Source: Salinarimonas sp. (lineage in GTDB: Bacteria; Pseudomonadota; Alphaproteobacteria; Rhizobiales; Beijerinckiaceae). Taken from it: a DNA stretch of 64,000 bases. This document shows positions 28,503 through 37,476 of this stretch, in pieces. Positions within the stretch are counted from its first letter, which is position 1, and every line of letters starts with the position of its first letter. Below the pieces are notes generated by a model. That model was not told the origin of the DNA and ran no database searches. It saw nothing but the letters and a program-made list of their open reading frames with translations. The translations under genes and the position numbers were made by a program. The DNA lies in assembly GCF_040111675.1 (NCBI RefSeq), contig NZ_CP157794.1, positions 1,040,001 through 1,104,000 on the forward strand. The letters run 5' to 3'.

Positions 28503-30125
28503 TCACGCCTCCTGGCGCAGCAGGCGGCGGATGACCTTGCCGGTCGTCGTCAGCGGCAGGTTGTCGCGGAAGGCGATCTCGCGCGGATATTGATGCGCGG
28601 AGAGCCGCGTGCGGACGAAGCCCTTGATGTCCTCCGCCAGCGCGTCCGACGGCTCGACGCCCTCCCGCGGCACGACGAAGGCCTTGACGATCTCCGTGCG
28701 CACCGCATCCGGCTTGCCGACGACGGCGGCGAGCGACACCGCCGGGTGGCGCAGGAGGCAATCCTCGATCTCGGTGGGGCCGATGCGGTAGCCCGCCGAG
28801 GTGATGACGTCGTCGTCGCGCCCGACGAAGCGGACGTAGCCGGCGGCGTCGACCACGCCCTGGTCGCCCGTCGTCATCCAGTCGCCGACGAACTTGTGCT
28901 GCGTCGCCTCCGGGCGGTTCCAGTATTCCAGGAACATCACCGGGTCCGGGCGGCGCACGGCGATCTGCCCCGGCTCCTCGGGCTCGCAGAGGCTCCCGTC
29001 CTCGCGGATCACGCCGACCGTATGGCCGGGCACCGGCTTGCCGATGGCGCCGGCCTCGGCGACGCCGATGGCGGCGCAGGAGGAGACCACCAGGTTACAC
29101 TCCGTCTGGCCGTAGAACTCGTTGATCGTCAGCCCCAGCGCCTCGCGGCCCCAGGCGAAGGTCTCCGCGCCGAGCGCCTCGCCGCCGGACCCGATCGTGC
29201 GCAGCGCGAGGTCGTAGCGCCCGCGCGGATCGCCGCCGGCGCGCAGCATGCGCAGCGCCGTGGGCGGGATGAAGGCGTTGGCGATCTTCTGCTCGGCCAT
29301 GAGCCGCCAGGCTTCGTCGGGGTCGAACTTGTCGAACTTGCGCGCGACGACGGGCACGCCGAAATGCAGGCCCGGCAGGAGCACGTTGAGCAGCCCCCCG
29401 GCCCAGGCCCAATCCGCCGGCGTCCACAGCCGGTCGCCGGGCCGCGGCAGGAACTCGTGGTGCATCTGCACGCCGGGCAGGTGCCCGAGCAGGACGCGAT
29501 GGGCGTGCAGCGCGCCCTTGGGCTGGCCCGTGGTGCCGGACGTGTAGATCATCATCGCCGGGTCGTCGGCGCGGGTGTCGCGCGGCGTATGGTCGGGGCT
29601 CGCGGCGGCGAGGGCGGCGTGGAGATCCTCCGCCGGCCGTCCCGGTCCCGACCACGCCCCGTCGACGCAGAGCACGGCGGCGAGGTCCGGCAGGTCGAGC
29701 GCGGCGGTCTTCTCCACGCCCGCCCCCGTCGTGATCAGCGCCTTCGCCCCGGCGTCGCCGAGGCGATAGCCCAGGGCATCGACGCCGAACATGACCGCGA
29801 GCGGCACCGCGATCGCGCCGAGCTTGTAGACGGCGATGTGCGCGATCGGCACCGCCGCCGTCTGTGGCAGCAGGATCGCCACCCGGTCGCCCCGGCGCAC
29901 GCCGCGGGCGGCGAGCGCGTTGGCGAGGCGGTTCGAGGCCTCCCGCAGGCGGCCGTAGGTCCAGGCCTCGACGGCGCCCGAGGCGCCGACCTCGAGGACC
30001 GCCGGCCGGTCCGGATCGGCCGCCGCCCAGCGGTCGCACACGTCGACGCCGATATTGTAGCGCTCGGGCACGGCCCAGCGGAACCCGGCCATGAGGGTGT
30101 CGTAGTCGCGGGCCTCGCCCAGCAT
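28503..30125 (-). CDS. AMP-dependent acyl-CoA synthetase
   Basis: A 540-residue member of the ANL adenylating superfamily that should activate a carboxylate through an acyl-AMP to acyl-CoA. The P-loop-like motif is YTSGTTGQPKGALH; other motifs are WTPADWAWAGG, NEFYGQTEC, TGD and the hinge GRDDDVITSAGYRIGPTEIE. The catalytic Lys is in LTTTGKVIRRLL. It resembles the acetyl/medium-chain acyl-CoA synthetase group common in Rhizobiales; the chain length cannot be read from sequence. GGAGG lies about 10 nt before ATG 30125. Confidence 0.9.
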   Translation of the reverse strand: MLGEARDYDTLMAGFRWAVPERYNIGVDVCDRWAAADPDRPAVLEVGASGAVEAWTYGRLREASNRLANALAARGVRRGDRVAILLPQTAAVPIAHIAVYKLGAIAVPLAVMFGVDALGYRLGDAGAKALITTGAGVEKTAALDLPDLAAVLCVDGAWSGPGRPAEDLHAALAAASPDHTPRDTRADDPAMMIYTSGTTGQPKGALHAHRVLLGHLPGVQMHHEFLPRPGDRLWTPADWAWAGGLLNVLLPGLHFGVPVVARKFDKFDPDEAWRLMAEQKIANAFIPPTALRMLRAGGDPRGRYDLALRTIGSGGEALGAETFAWGREALGLTINEFYGQTECNLVVSSCAAIGVAEAGAIGKPVPGHTVGVIREDGSLCEPEEPGQIAVRRPDPVMFLEYWNRPEATQHKFVGDWMTTGDQGVVDAAGYVRFVGRDDDVITSAGYRIGPTEIEDCLLRHPAVSLAAVVGKPDAVRTEIVKAFVVPREGVEPSDALAEDIKGFVRTRLSAHQYPREIAFRDNLPLTTTGKVIRRLLRQEA

Positions 30126-30224
30126 CGCGTTCGCGCCTCCGAATGGGGACACGACGTGTAGCAGAGCCCGCGGCGCCGCGCCAAGGCGGGCGCGTGTCGT
30201 GCAGAGGCGCCAGGGCATGGAACG

Positions 30225-30290
30225 CCTCCCCGCCGTTCCCCGGCAGGGGAGGTGGGCCGTGCGAGCGGCCCGGAGGGGCGGATGGGGATG
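30225..30290 (+). repeat. REP-like hairpin repeat, copy upstream of the acyl-CoA synthetase
   Basis: CCTCCCC (30225-30231) pairs with GGGGAGG (30246-30252), followed by GTGGGCC...GGCCCGGAGGGGCGGATGGGG. The same stem plus GGAGG-GTG-GGCGGATG-like tail recurs at 15621-15671, 15744-15795 and 46745-46808. It lies at the 3' end of gltX in the 184-bp gap. Confidence 0.55.
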
Positions 30291-30309
30291 GCGCGCGGGA
30301 GGGGCGGCG

Positions 30310-31665
30310 TCAGGCGGGCTCCCCCGCGAGCCGACGCCGCGCGGCCTCGCGGCCGATCAGCGGGAGCAGCGCGGCGAGCTCGGGGCCGTGGTCGCGGCCG
30401 GTGAGGGCCTTGCGCAGAGGCATGAACAGGGCCTTGCCCTTGGCGCCGGTGCGCGCCTTCACCGCGTCCGTCCAGGCCTTCCAGGTCGCGCCGTCCCAGG
30501 GCTCCGGCGGGAGGGCCGCCGCGGCCTCCGCGCAGAAGGCGGGGTCCTCGATCGCGGGCGTGACGGGACCCGCGACGACGCCCCACCAGTCGCGGGCCTG
30601 ATCGACCGTCTCGAGATTGCCGCGCACCGCCTCCCAGAACGCCGCCCCGCCGCCGACGCCCATCGCCGCGAGCCGGTCCCCCACCGCCGCGTAGGGCAGC
30701 TCGTGCACGAGCCGGGCGTTCAGCGCCGTCAGCTCGCTCTCGTCGAACTTCGCCGGTGCGCGCGAGACGTGGGACAGGTCGAGGAGGCCCGCCAGCTCGT
30801 CCAGCGACGCGACCGGCCGGACCGCCTCCGAGGTTCCCACCAGCGTCGCGAGCGCCGCCACCGCGAGCGGCTCGAGCCCGGCCTCGCGCAGGCCCGTCAG
30901 CGAGAGATGCCCGAGGCGCTTCGACAGGCCCTCGCCCGAGGCCGTGGTGAGGAGGTTGTGGTGGCCGAAGGCCGGCGCGGCGGCGCCCAAAGCCTCGAAG
31001 ATCTGGATCTGCACCGCCGTGTTGGTGACGTGGTCCTCGCCGCGGATCACGTGGGTGATGCCGAGATCGGCGTCGTCGACGACGGAAGGCAGCGTGTAGA
31101 GATACGACCCGTCCCCGCGCACCAGCACCGGATCGGAGAGCGAGGCGCAGTCCACCGTCACCGGGCCGCGCACGAGATCCGTCCAGCCGACCGTGCGGTG
31201 GTCGAGCTTGAAGCGCCAATGCGGCCGGCGCCCCTCCGCCTCGAGCGTCGCGCGGTCCTCCGCCGAGAGGGCGAGCGCGGCGCGATCGTAGATCGGGGGC
31301 AGGCCGCGGGCGAGCTGGCGTTTCCTGCGGTATTCCAGCTCGTCGGGGGACTCGTAGCAGGCGTAGAGAAGCCCCATATCGCGCAGGCGGTCGGCGGCCG
31401 CGTCGTGGAGAGCGACGCGGTCGGACTGGCGCACCTCCCCGTCCGGCGGGATGCCGAGCCAGGCGAGGTCCGCGCGGATGGCTCGCGCGTATTCCTCCCG
31501 GGACCGCTCGCGGTCGGTATCGTCGAGGCGCAGGACGAAGGTCCCGCCCTCGCGCCGCGCGAGGAGCGCGTTGAAGAGCGCCGTGCGGGCGTTGCCGATG
31601 TGCAGGAGCCCGGTCGGCGAGGGCGCGAAGCGCAGGACGGGTGGCGTCACGGAGGGTGCGGTCAT
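30310..31665 (-). CDS. gltX: Glutamyl-tRNA synthetase, short second-copy type
   Basis: A 451-residue class I aminoacyl-tRNA synthetase. The HIGH motif is [11 protein letters not shown] and the KMSKS-equivalent is GEGLSKRLG. Other markers are [11 protein letters not shown] and [29 protein letters not shown]. Alphaproteobacteria often carry two GltX enzymes, one of which charges tRNA(Gln) for amidotransferase correction; this short type fits that second copy, but specificity cannot be decided here. Start ATG at 31665 is divergent from map, across 132 bp. Confidence 0.93.
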   Translation of the reverse strand: MTAPSVTPPVLRFAPSPTGLLHIGNARTALFNALLARREGGTFVLRLDDTDRERSREEYARAIRADLAWLGIPPDGEVRQSDRVALHDAAADRLRDMGLLYACYESPDELEYRRKRQLARGLPPIYDRAALALSAEDRATLEAEGRRPHWRFKLDHRTVGWTDLVRGPVTVDCASLSDPVLVRGDGSYLYTLPSVVDDADLGITHVIRGEDHVTNTAVQIQIFEALGAAAPAFGHHNLLTTASGEGLSKRLGHLSLTGLREAGLEPLAVAALATLVGTSEAVRPVASLDELAGLLDLSHVSRAPAKFDESELTALNARLVHELPYAAVGDRLAAMGVGGGAAFWEAVRGNLETVDQARDWWGVVAGPVTPAIEDPAFCAEAAAALPPEPWDGATWKAWTDAVKARTGAKGKALFMPLRKALTGRDHGPELAALLPLIGREAARRRLAGEPA

Positions 31666-31797
31666 GCGGCGCTTCTAGCGCATCATCCCACCGAGTGGAA
31701 TCCGGTCGGTGGACGCGACGATGCGCCGGGCTGCGTCGCCGGGCGGGAGACACTTCGCGCGAGGCCCGTGCTAGGGTGGCCGCGGACGGGAGAGATC

Positions 31798-32577
31798 ATG
31801 GACGAGCGGGGCGAGCGGCGCCCGCGGGGCATTCCCCTGCACGGGCCGGAAGATTTCGAGGGCATGCGCAAGGCCGGGCGGCTCGCCGCGGCGACGCTGG
31901 ACTTCATCGCGCCGCACGTGCGGCCGGGCGTCGCCACGGGGGAGCTCGACCGTCTGTGCGAGACCTTCATGCGCGACCACGGCGCCGTGCCGGCGACGAT
32001 CGGCTTCCACGGCTATCGCCACGCCACCTGCATCTCGGTGAACCACGTCGTCACCCACGGCGTGCCCGACGACAAGCGCCTCGCCGAGGGCGACATCCTC
32101 AACATCGACGTCACGCCGATCCTGGAGGGCTGGCACGGCGACACGAGCCGGATGTTCTCGGTGGGCGAGCCCTCGGCGAAGGCGAGGCGGCTGATCGCGG
32201 CGGCCCACGCGGCGATGATGGCCGGGATCGCCGAGATCCGCCCCGGCGCCACGCTCGGCGACGTCGGCGCGGCGATCGAGGCCGTGGCGAAGGCCAAGGG
32301 CTACACGGTGGTGCGCGAGTTCTGCGGACACGGGCTCGGGCGCGCCTTCCACGCGCCGCCGGAAGTGCTGTCCTACGGCCTGCCCGGCCGCGGCGTGCGG
32401 CTCGAGCCCGGCATGTTCTTCACCGTCGAGCCCATGCTCAACGCCGGCCGCGCCGAGGTGAAGACCCTCTCCGATGGCTGGACCACCGTCACCCGCGACC
32501 GCTCCCTCTCGGCCCAGTTCGAGCATTCGGTGGGCGTGACGGAGGACGGCGTCGAGATCTTCACGCGCATCGCGTGA
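31798..32577 (+). CDS. map: Type I methionine aminopeptidase
   Basis: A 259-residue enzyme that removes the N-terminal Met from nascent proteins. All five metal ligands are visible: Asp in LNIDVTPI, Asp in WHGDTSRMF, His in FCGHGLGRAFH, Glu in FFTVEPML and Glu in AQFEHSVGV. The substrate-site His lies in GYRHATCISVN. GGGAGAG precedes the ATG at 31798. The upstream divergent region contains an inverted repeat, CCACCGA/TCGGTGG (31688-31694, 31706-31712). Confidence 0.95.
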   Translation: MDERGERRPRGIPLHGPEDFEGMRKAGRLAAATLDFIAPHVRPGVATGELDRLCETFMRDHGAVPATIGFHGYRHATCISVNHVVTHGVPDDKRLAEGDILNIDVTPILEGWHGDTSRMFSVGEPSAKARRLIAAAHAAMMAGIAEIRPGATLGDVGAAIEAVAKAKGYTVVREFCGHGLGRAFHAPPEVLSYGLPGRGVRLEPGMFFTVEPMLNAGRAEVKTLSDGWTTVTRDRSLSAQFEHSVGVTEDGVEIFTRIA

Positions 32578-32607
32578 GGCGACGCGCCGCGGCGGCGGCG
32601 CGTCGCC
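32578..32607. terminator. Bidirectional hairpin between map and cysK
   Basis: An 11-bp perfect stem (GGCGACGCGCC at 32578-32588, GGCGCGTCGCC at 32597-32607) with an 8-nt loop starts directly after the map stop codon and lies 8 bp before the cysK stop. No U tract is present. Confidence 0.6.
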
Positions 32608-32614
32608 GTCGGGC

Positions 32615-33595
32615 TCAGAGCCCCTCGAACAGGGCGCTGGAGATGTAGCGCTCGGCGAAGGAGCAGGCGATCGTGACGATCTTCTTGCCCTTCATCTCCG
32701 GGCGCGCGCCGATCTCGAGGGCGGCCGCGACGTTGGCGCCCGTCGAGATGCCGCCGGGAATGCCCTCGGCGCGGGCGAGCGCCCGGGACGTGTCGAAGGC
32801 GGTCTGGTTGCCCACCGTCACCACCTCGTCGATCAGGCCGCGATCGAGGATGTCCGGCACGAAGCCCGCGCCGATGCCCTGGATCTTGTGCGGGCCGGGC
32901 TGGCCGCCGGAGAGGACCGGGCTGTCCTCGGGCTCGACCGCGATCACCTTCACGTCGGGCTTGCGCGCCTTGAGCACCTTGCCGACGCCCGTGATCGAGC
33001 CGCCGGTGCCCACCGCCGAGACCAGCACGTCCACCTCGCCGTGGGTGTCGTTCCAGATCTCCTCGGCCGTGGTGACGCGGTGGATGTAGGGGTTCGCCGG
33101 GTTGGAGAATTGCTGCGGGATGACGGAGCCGGGGATCTCCTCCGCCAGCTCCTTGGCGCGGGCGACGGCGCCCTTCATGCCCTGCGGTCCGGGGGTGAGC
33201 TCGAGCTCGGCGCCGAGGAAGGCGAGCATCTTGCGCCGCTCGAGCGACATCGTCTCGGGCATCACCAGGATCAGCCGATAGCCGCGCGCCGCGGCGACGA
33301 AGGCGAGCGCGATGCCGGTATTGCCGGAGGTCGGCTCGATCAGCGTCGCGCCCGGCCGGATGCGGCCCTGCGCCTCGAGATCCTCGATCATCGAGACGCC
33401 GATGCGGTCCTTGACCGAGGCGATCGGGTTGAAGAACTCGAGCTTGAGCAGGATCTCGGCGTCGACGCCGCGCTCCTGCGGCAGGCGCGCGAGACGAACG
33501 AGCGGCGTGTCGCCGATCGTCTGGGTGATCGAGTCGTAGACGCGGCCGCGCCCGTGGGTGCGCGGCGTCTCGTCGGTGCGAGGGGTGTCGGCCAA
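32615..33595 (-). CDS. cysK: Cysteine synthase A (O-acetylserine sulfhydrylase)
   Basis: A 326-residue PLP enzyme making cysteine from O-acetylserine and sulfide. The PLP Lys is in [11 protein letters not shown]; substrate loop TSGNTG; phosphate-binding GTGGSITG; late PxxPGGIS-like [11 protein letters not shown]. The start is an unusual TTG at 33595, supported by AGGGAGG six bases upstream and by no ATG nearby. It lies 80 bp downstream of an Rrf2-family regulator on the same strand, with an inverted repeat in the gap. Confidence 0.95.
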   Translation of the reverse strand: MADTPRTDETPRTHGRGRVYDSITQTIGDTPLVRLARLPQERGVDAEILLKLEFFNPIASVKDRIGVSMIEDLEAQGRIRPGATLIEPTSGNTGIALAFVAAARGYRLILVMPETMSLERRKMLAFLGAELELTPGPQGMKGAVARAKELAEEIPGSVIPQQFSNPANPYIHRVTTAEEIWNDTHGEVDVLVSAVGTGGSITGVGKVLKARKPDVKVIAVEPEDSPVLSGGQPGPHKIQGIGAGFVPDILDRGLIDEVVTVGNQTAFDTSRALARAEGIPGGISTGANVAAALEIGARPEMKGKKIVTIACSFAERYISSALFEGL

Positions 33596-33628
33596 GAGAA
33601 GCCTCCCTGGTTTCGAACTGGCCCCCTT

Positions 33629-33657
33629 CTAGCGCAATTCACACCCTTTGTCGCTAG
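33629..33657 (-). promoter_or_regulatory. Inverted repeat in the cysK leader/promoter
   Basis: CTAGCG (33629-33634) and CGCTAG (33652-33657) form an inverted pair, 17 nt apart, in an unusually AT-rich 80-bp gap. It sits 34-62 nt upstream of the cysK TTG start and is a candidate operator, possibly for the adjacent Rrf2 regulator. Confidence 0.4.
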
Positions 33658-33675
33658 TTTGTTTTATTTCACGCG

Positions 33676-34131
33676 TCAAATCGCGAAATCGAGGGCGTCG
33701 TCGCTCGGGCCGTCCGCGGCGCTCATCTTCTCGGCCCGCGCGCAGAGGTCCTCGACCGTGATGGCGTCGAGCTCGCCGAGAAATGCCTCGCCCGCGCTCT
33801 TGACCACGGGGCCGACGACGACGTCGACGAGCTGGCTCTCCGGCAGCGGCGGCAGGCCGTCCTCGCCGGTGACGCTCATCGCCGCGCGCACGATGTCGCC
33901 CGCGGTGACGCGACGGCGCTCCCGCGCGAGCTCGTAGCCGCCGCGGGGTCCGCGCACGCCCTTGAGGATGCCGAAGCGCACCAGCGCCTGGAGCACGGTC
34001 TCGAGATGGCGGGGCGGCAGATTGTGGCGCTGCGCCAGGATCTTCGCGGCGACCGGCGACGGCCGGGCGTGCAGCGCGATGTCCACCACCGCGGCGATGG
34101 CGAGCAGAGACCGACGAGACAGCAAAATCAT
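33676..34131 (-). CDS. Rrf2-family transcriptional regulator without Fe-S cysteines
   Basis: A 151-residue Rrf2 winged-helix regulator (ALLAIAAVVDIALHARP-type first helix, recognition segment LPPRHLETVLQALVRFGILKGVRGPRGGYELA). IscR, NsrR and RirA have three clustered Cys for an Fe-S cluster; this protein has one Cys only (VEDLCARA), in the C-terminal helix. That makes it more like CymR, which controls cysteine metabolism and binds CysK. The neighbouring cysK supports this. Start ATG 34131 lies inside a perfect 12-bp palindrome (34129-34140). Confidence 0.85.
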   Translation of the reverse strand: MILLSRRSLLAIAAVVDIALHARPSPVAAKILAQRHNLPPRHLETVLQALVRFGILKGVRGPRGGYELARERRRVTAGDIVRAAMSVTGEDGLPPLPESQLVDVVVGPVVKSAGEAFLGELDAITVEDLCARAEKMSAADGPSDDALDFAI

Positions 34132-34207
34132 GACGTCATGAACCCCCGATCAAGAACACTCTGCGCGGCTTGCGGCCGCTCGCGTTTCCTCACGTCGTCG
34201 CTCGCGC

Positions 34208-34660
34208 TCAGATCCCGGTCGAACCGAACCCTCCCCCGGCGCGCGGCGTATCCTCCAGCTCCGCTACCTCGACCAGGGTCGCGTGCGTGACCGGAGCGAC
34301 GACGAGCTGCGCGATGCGCATCCCGCGTTCGACACGGAACGGCGCATCGCCGAGATTGACGAGAAGAACCATGACCTCGCCGCGATAATCGCTGTCGACG
34401 GTGCCCGGGGAATTGAGCACCGTGACCCCGTGCTTCGCCGCGAGGCCCGACCGGGGCCGGACCTGCGCCTCGTAGCCTCGCGGCAGGGCCAGGGCCAGCC
34501 CGGTCGGGACCAGCGCCCTTCCGAGAATCTCCAAATCTAAGTACGTATTATGACTGATAGCCGCGCAGAGGTCGAGCCCCGCGGCGCCCTCGGTCTCGTA
34601 TTTCGGAAGCGAAAGTCCTTGACCATGCGGCAAGTGCTTGACGCGAATCGTCGCGGTCAC
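34208..34660 (-). CDS. dut: dUTP diphosphatase
   Basis: A 150-residue trimeric dUTPase hydrolysing dUTP to dUMP. Motif 1 [11 protein letters not shown], motif 2 [10 protein letters not shown], motif 3 [11 protein letters not shown] with the catalytic Asp, motif 4 [11 protein letters not shown] and C-terminal motif 5 [10 protein letters not shown] are all present. GTG start at 34660 overlaps the coaBC stop by 4 nt (GTGA), so the genes are coupled, as is common in Alphaproteobacteria. Confidence 0.95.
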   Translation of the reverse strand: MTATIRVKHLPHGQGLSLPKYETEGAAGLDLCAAISHNTYLDLEILGRALVPTGLALALPRGYEAQVRPRSGLAAKHGVTVLNSPGTVDSDYRGEVMVLLVNLGDAPFRVERGMRIAQLVVAPVTHATLVEVAELEDTPRAGGGFGSTGI

Positions 34661-35910
34661 GTGGGTTTTCCTGCGTTTTTCCGGGATAGCATCGTGGAAA
34701 GCCGGTCGACCAGGCGGCGGGCGATATCGTCCTTGGCGGCCCGCGGCCAGTCCTCCACCCCTTCCGGGGAGACGAGGTGGACGGCGTTGTGGTCCCCGCC
34801 CATCACGCCGCCGCCGGCCTCGGACACGTCGTTGGCGACGATCAGGTCGCAGCCCTTGCGCGCGAGCTTGGCGCGGGCGTAGGCGACGACGTCGTGCGTC
34901 TCCGCGGCGAAGCCGACCACGAGGGGAGGGCGGCCCTCGCTCCTGTGCGCCACGGCGGCGAGGATGTCGGGATTGGCGGCGAGCGCCAGCGGTGGCGGGG
35001 GCCCGCCGTCCTTCTTCATTTTCGACGGCTTCGTCTCGGCGGCGCGCCAGTCGGCCACGGCGGCGGCGAAGATCGCGACGTCTGCCGGCAGCGCCGCCTC
35101 CACGGCGGCGAGCATCGCGCGGGCGCTCTCGACCTTCACCACCGTGACGCCGGGCGGATCGGGGATGGTCACCGGCCCGGAGACGAGCGTCACCCGCGCG
35201 CCGGCGGCCGCCGCGGCGGCGGCGATGGCGTGACCCTGCTTGCCGGAGGAGCGGTTGGCGATGTAGCGCACCGGGTCGATGGGCTCGTGCGTCGGCCCGG
35301 AGGTGACGAGGACGTGCCGGCCGGCGAGCGGGCCGGGCGCCGTCTCCCCGTCGGCGGCGGCGCGGGTCGCGAGGAGCCGCTCCAGCGCGTCCGCGATCTC
35401 GGTGGGCTCGGCGAGCCGGCCGGGTCCCCATTCGGCCTCCGCCATGGCGCCCTCGTTCGGCCCGACGACGGCGACGCCGTCGGCCTCCAGCGTCGCGCGG
35501 TTGCGCTGCGTCGCGGGGTGGAGCCACATGCGCACGTTCATCGCCGGCGCGATCAGGATCGGGAGCGTGGTGGCGAGCAGCACGGTGGAGGCGAGATCGT
35601 CGGCATGGCCGTGCGCCATGCGCGCCATCAGGTTCGCCGTCGCCGGCGCGACCACGATCGCGTCGGCGTCGCGGGCGAGCCGGATGTGGCCGATATCGGC
35701 CTCGTCGTCCCGGTCGAACAGGTCCGTGTAGGCCTTGTCGCCCGAGAGCGCCGCGGCGGCGAGCGGCGTCACGAAGCGCTGCGCGCCGGCGGTGAGGACG
35801 CACCGCACCGAGGCGCCCCGCTCGCGCAGCCGCCGAATCAGGTCGAGCGCCTTGTAGGCGGCGATGCCGCCGCCGATGACGAGCAGGATGCGGGTGCGCT
35901 CGAGGGTCAT
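34657..35910 (-). CDS. coaBC: CoaBC, phosphopantothenoylcysteine decarboxylase/synthetase
   Basis: A 417-residue bifunctional coenzyme A biosynthesis enzyme. The N-terminal CoaC flavoprotein domain has [33 protein letters not shown] and [13 protein letters not shown]. The C-terminal CoaB domain starts [27 protein letters not shown] and has FAAETHD and [17 protein letters not shown]. The loop that carries an active-site Cys in E. coli CoaBC reads [16 protein letters not shown] here, without Cys. It overlaps dut and is divergent from the L,D-transpeptidase. Confidence 0.94.
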   Translation of the reverse strand: MTLERTRILLVIGGGIAAYKALDLIRRLRERGASVRCVLTAGAQRFVTPLAAAALSGDKAYTDLFDRDDEADIGHIRLARDADAIVVAPATANLMARMAHGHADDLASTVLLATTLPILIAPAMNVRMWLHPATQRNRATLEADGVAVVGPNEGAMAEAEWGPGRLAEPTEIADALERLLATRAAADGETAPGPLAGRHVLVTSGPTHEPIDPVRYIANRSSGKQGHAIAAAAAAAGARVTLVSGPVTIPDPPGVTVVKVESARAMLAAVEAALPADVAIFAAAVADWRAAETKPSKMKKDGGPPPPLALAANPDILAAVAHRSEGRPPLVVGFAAETHDVVAYARAKLARKGCDLIVANDVSEAGGGVMGGDHNAVHLVSPEGVEDWPRAAKDDIARRLVDRLSTMLSRKNAGKPT

Positions 35911-36124
35911 TCGGTTGTCCGTTACGACTGTCGCGACACGTCTCTAGCACGCTCTCGCCGAAACGCGGAACGCACCGGGCCGCCGATATCCGCGCAATTC
36001 GAGCGATGCGGTAAACCGGATGTCCGCCATCCCCGGCGATTGAGCCTCTCTCAACCACGTCTGTCGAGAGATCGGCGACGCTCCCCGCGCGAGAACGCCC
36101 CGACGACAACCGGGGAGGCTTCCC

Positions 36125-36634
36125 ATGCAGCGCTTGACGGCGATCCTCGTGCTCGCCGCCTGGTTCGCGTTCGCGCCCGCGCCGCTCCAGGCGCGCGAGC
36201 GCGTGGCGTTCGAGGCCGGCGTGCCGGCGGGGACGATCGTGGTGCGCGCGTCCGAGCGCGCGCTCTATCTCGACCTCGGCGACGGCACCGCCATCCGCTA
36301 CCGGGTCGCCGTGCCGCGGCCGGACAAGATGTGGACCGGCTGGCGGCGCATCGACGGCAAGCACGTGCGCCCGGCCTGGACGCCCCCGCCGGACGTCCGC
36401 CGCGACCTGCCGCATCTGCCGGACCTCATCCCCGGCGGGGCGCCGAACAACCCGATGGGCGAGGCCGCGCTCACCCTCGACGACGGCCTCACCGCCATCC
36501 ACGGCACCACGCGCACCATGCGCGCCTCCATCGGCCGCGCCGCCAGCTACGGCTGCATCCGCATGCGCAACGAGGACATCGTCGATCTCTTCCGGAGGGT
36601 GCGGGTGGGGACGCCGGTGGTGATGACGCGGTGA
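36125..36634 (+). CDS. L,D-transpeptidase (YkuD domain)
   Basis: A 169-residue exported protein with a signal peptide ([20 protein letters not shown]) and one YkuD catalytic domain. The active site reads [25 protein letters not shown], split here as HG...S-x-GC-x-R-M, with the nucleophilic Cys. It would form 3-3 peptidoglycan cross-links or attach proteins in the periplasm. The AGGGGAGG-like sequence before ATG 36125 is a good ribosome site. Confidence 0.9.
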   Translation: MQRLTAILVLAAWFAFAPAPLQARERVAFEAGVPAGTIVVRASERALYLDLGDGTAIRYRVAVPRPDKMWTGWRRIDGKHVRPAWTPPPDVRRDLPHLPDLIPGGAPNNPMGEAALTLDDGLTAIHGTTRTMRASIGRAASYGCIRMRNEDIVDLFRRVRVGTPVVMTR

Positions 36635-36667
36635 GGAGGGCGGTGGATACGAGATGCGCCAGCCACC

Positions 36668-36693
36668 TTGACTGATATCATATGCGATATTAT
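36668..36693 (+). promoter_or_regulatory. AT-rich promoter/operator of the PIN toxin-antitoxin pair
   Basis: TTGACT (36668-36673) and TATTAT (36688-36693) resemble -35/-10 boxes at a short 14-nt spacing. An inverted repeat ATATC(6)GATAT (36675-36690) lies between and over them, as expected for autoregulation by the antitoxin. The AT content is far above the surroundings. Confidence 0.45.
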
Positions 36694-36702
36694 CCTAACA
36701 GT

Positions 36703-37134
36703 ATGATCGTCGTCGACGCAAACGTCGTCCTGCGCGGCCTCCGCTCCCGGAATGGCGCGTCGCACGTGATCCTGAGGGGAATGCTGAGCGACATTCCGTT
36801 CGCGGCATCCCCGGCTGTGGTCCTGGAGTACGAGGACGTCCTGAAGCGTGACGGCATTCTCGGGCCGCACTCGCCGATTACGCGCGACGACATCGATACG
36901 TTGCTCGACGGACTTTAGGCCAGAGCCGTTCCCGCGTCGCCGAAGTTTCGGTTCAGGCCGTTCCTCAACGACCCCAAGGACGATCTCTACATCGAATGCG
37001 CGCTTGCGGCCGGAGCCGGAACGATCGTGACGGAGGACCTGGGATTCCGGCATTCCGCCGTCGCCGCGTTCGGTCTCGCTGTCTGCAAAGCCGGCGCGTT
37101 TCTCGCGAAACTGCACGAAAGGTCGCCACGATGA
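36703..37134 (+). pseudogene. PIN-domain toxin interrupted by one in-frame stop codon
   Basis: A 144-codon PIN toxin of the 'putative toxin component' family. The reading frame is intact throughout except for a TAG at 36916-36918. Before it comes MIVVDANVVLRGLRSRNGASH (first acidic residue) and VVLEYEDVL; after it, in the same frame, comes FRPFLNDPKDDLYIECALAAGAGTIVTEDLGF, carrying the remaining active-site acids. The truncated product (71 residues) lacks half the active site. The full frame's TGA overlaps the antitoxin ATG (ATGA), as in an intact operon. Confidence 0.85.
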
Positions 37135-37397
37135 GCTCCTATCCCCTTCGCGTCCCCGATCACATCATGGAGCAGGCGCGCGCCGCCGCCGCAGAGGACG
37201 GGGTGTCGATCAACCAGATGATGGTCGCCTTCATCGCCGAAGGCCTCGGCCATCGTCGCGGCCTCAAGATGATGCGGGATCGAGCCGCCCGCGCCGACAT
37301 GGGCGCGGCCGCCGTCGTGCTCGACAAGGTTCCGGACGTTGCTCCAGAACCCGGGGACGAGATCCCCCCGCCGCGCCGCCCGTCCCATCCCGCCTGA
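37131..37397 (+). CDS. Ribbon-helix-helix-type antitoxin
   Basis: An 88-residue protein. The first ~45 residues (YPLRVPDHIMEQARAAAAEDGVSINQMMVAFIAEGLG) fit a ribbon-helix-helix/Arc-type DNA-binding fold as in HicB-like and other antitoxins. The Pro-rich tail probably binds the toxin. ATG at 37131 overlaps the PIN-gene stop. The antitoxin remains intact although its toxin has a nonsense codon. Confidence 0.8.
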   Translation: MSSYPLRVPDHIMEQARAAAAEDGVSINQMMVAFIAEGLGHRRGLKMMRDRAARADMGAAAVVLDKVPDVAPEPGDEIPPPRRPSHPA

Positions 37398-37476
37398 GCG
37401 CTGCTGCTGCTTCGCGCGGCGGCGTCGCGGTGCTAGACGAAAGCCCGACGCACACGATCACGGGAAGGATCACGCC

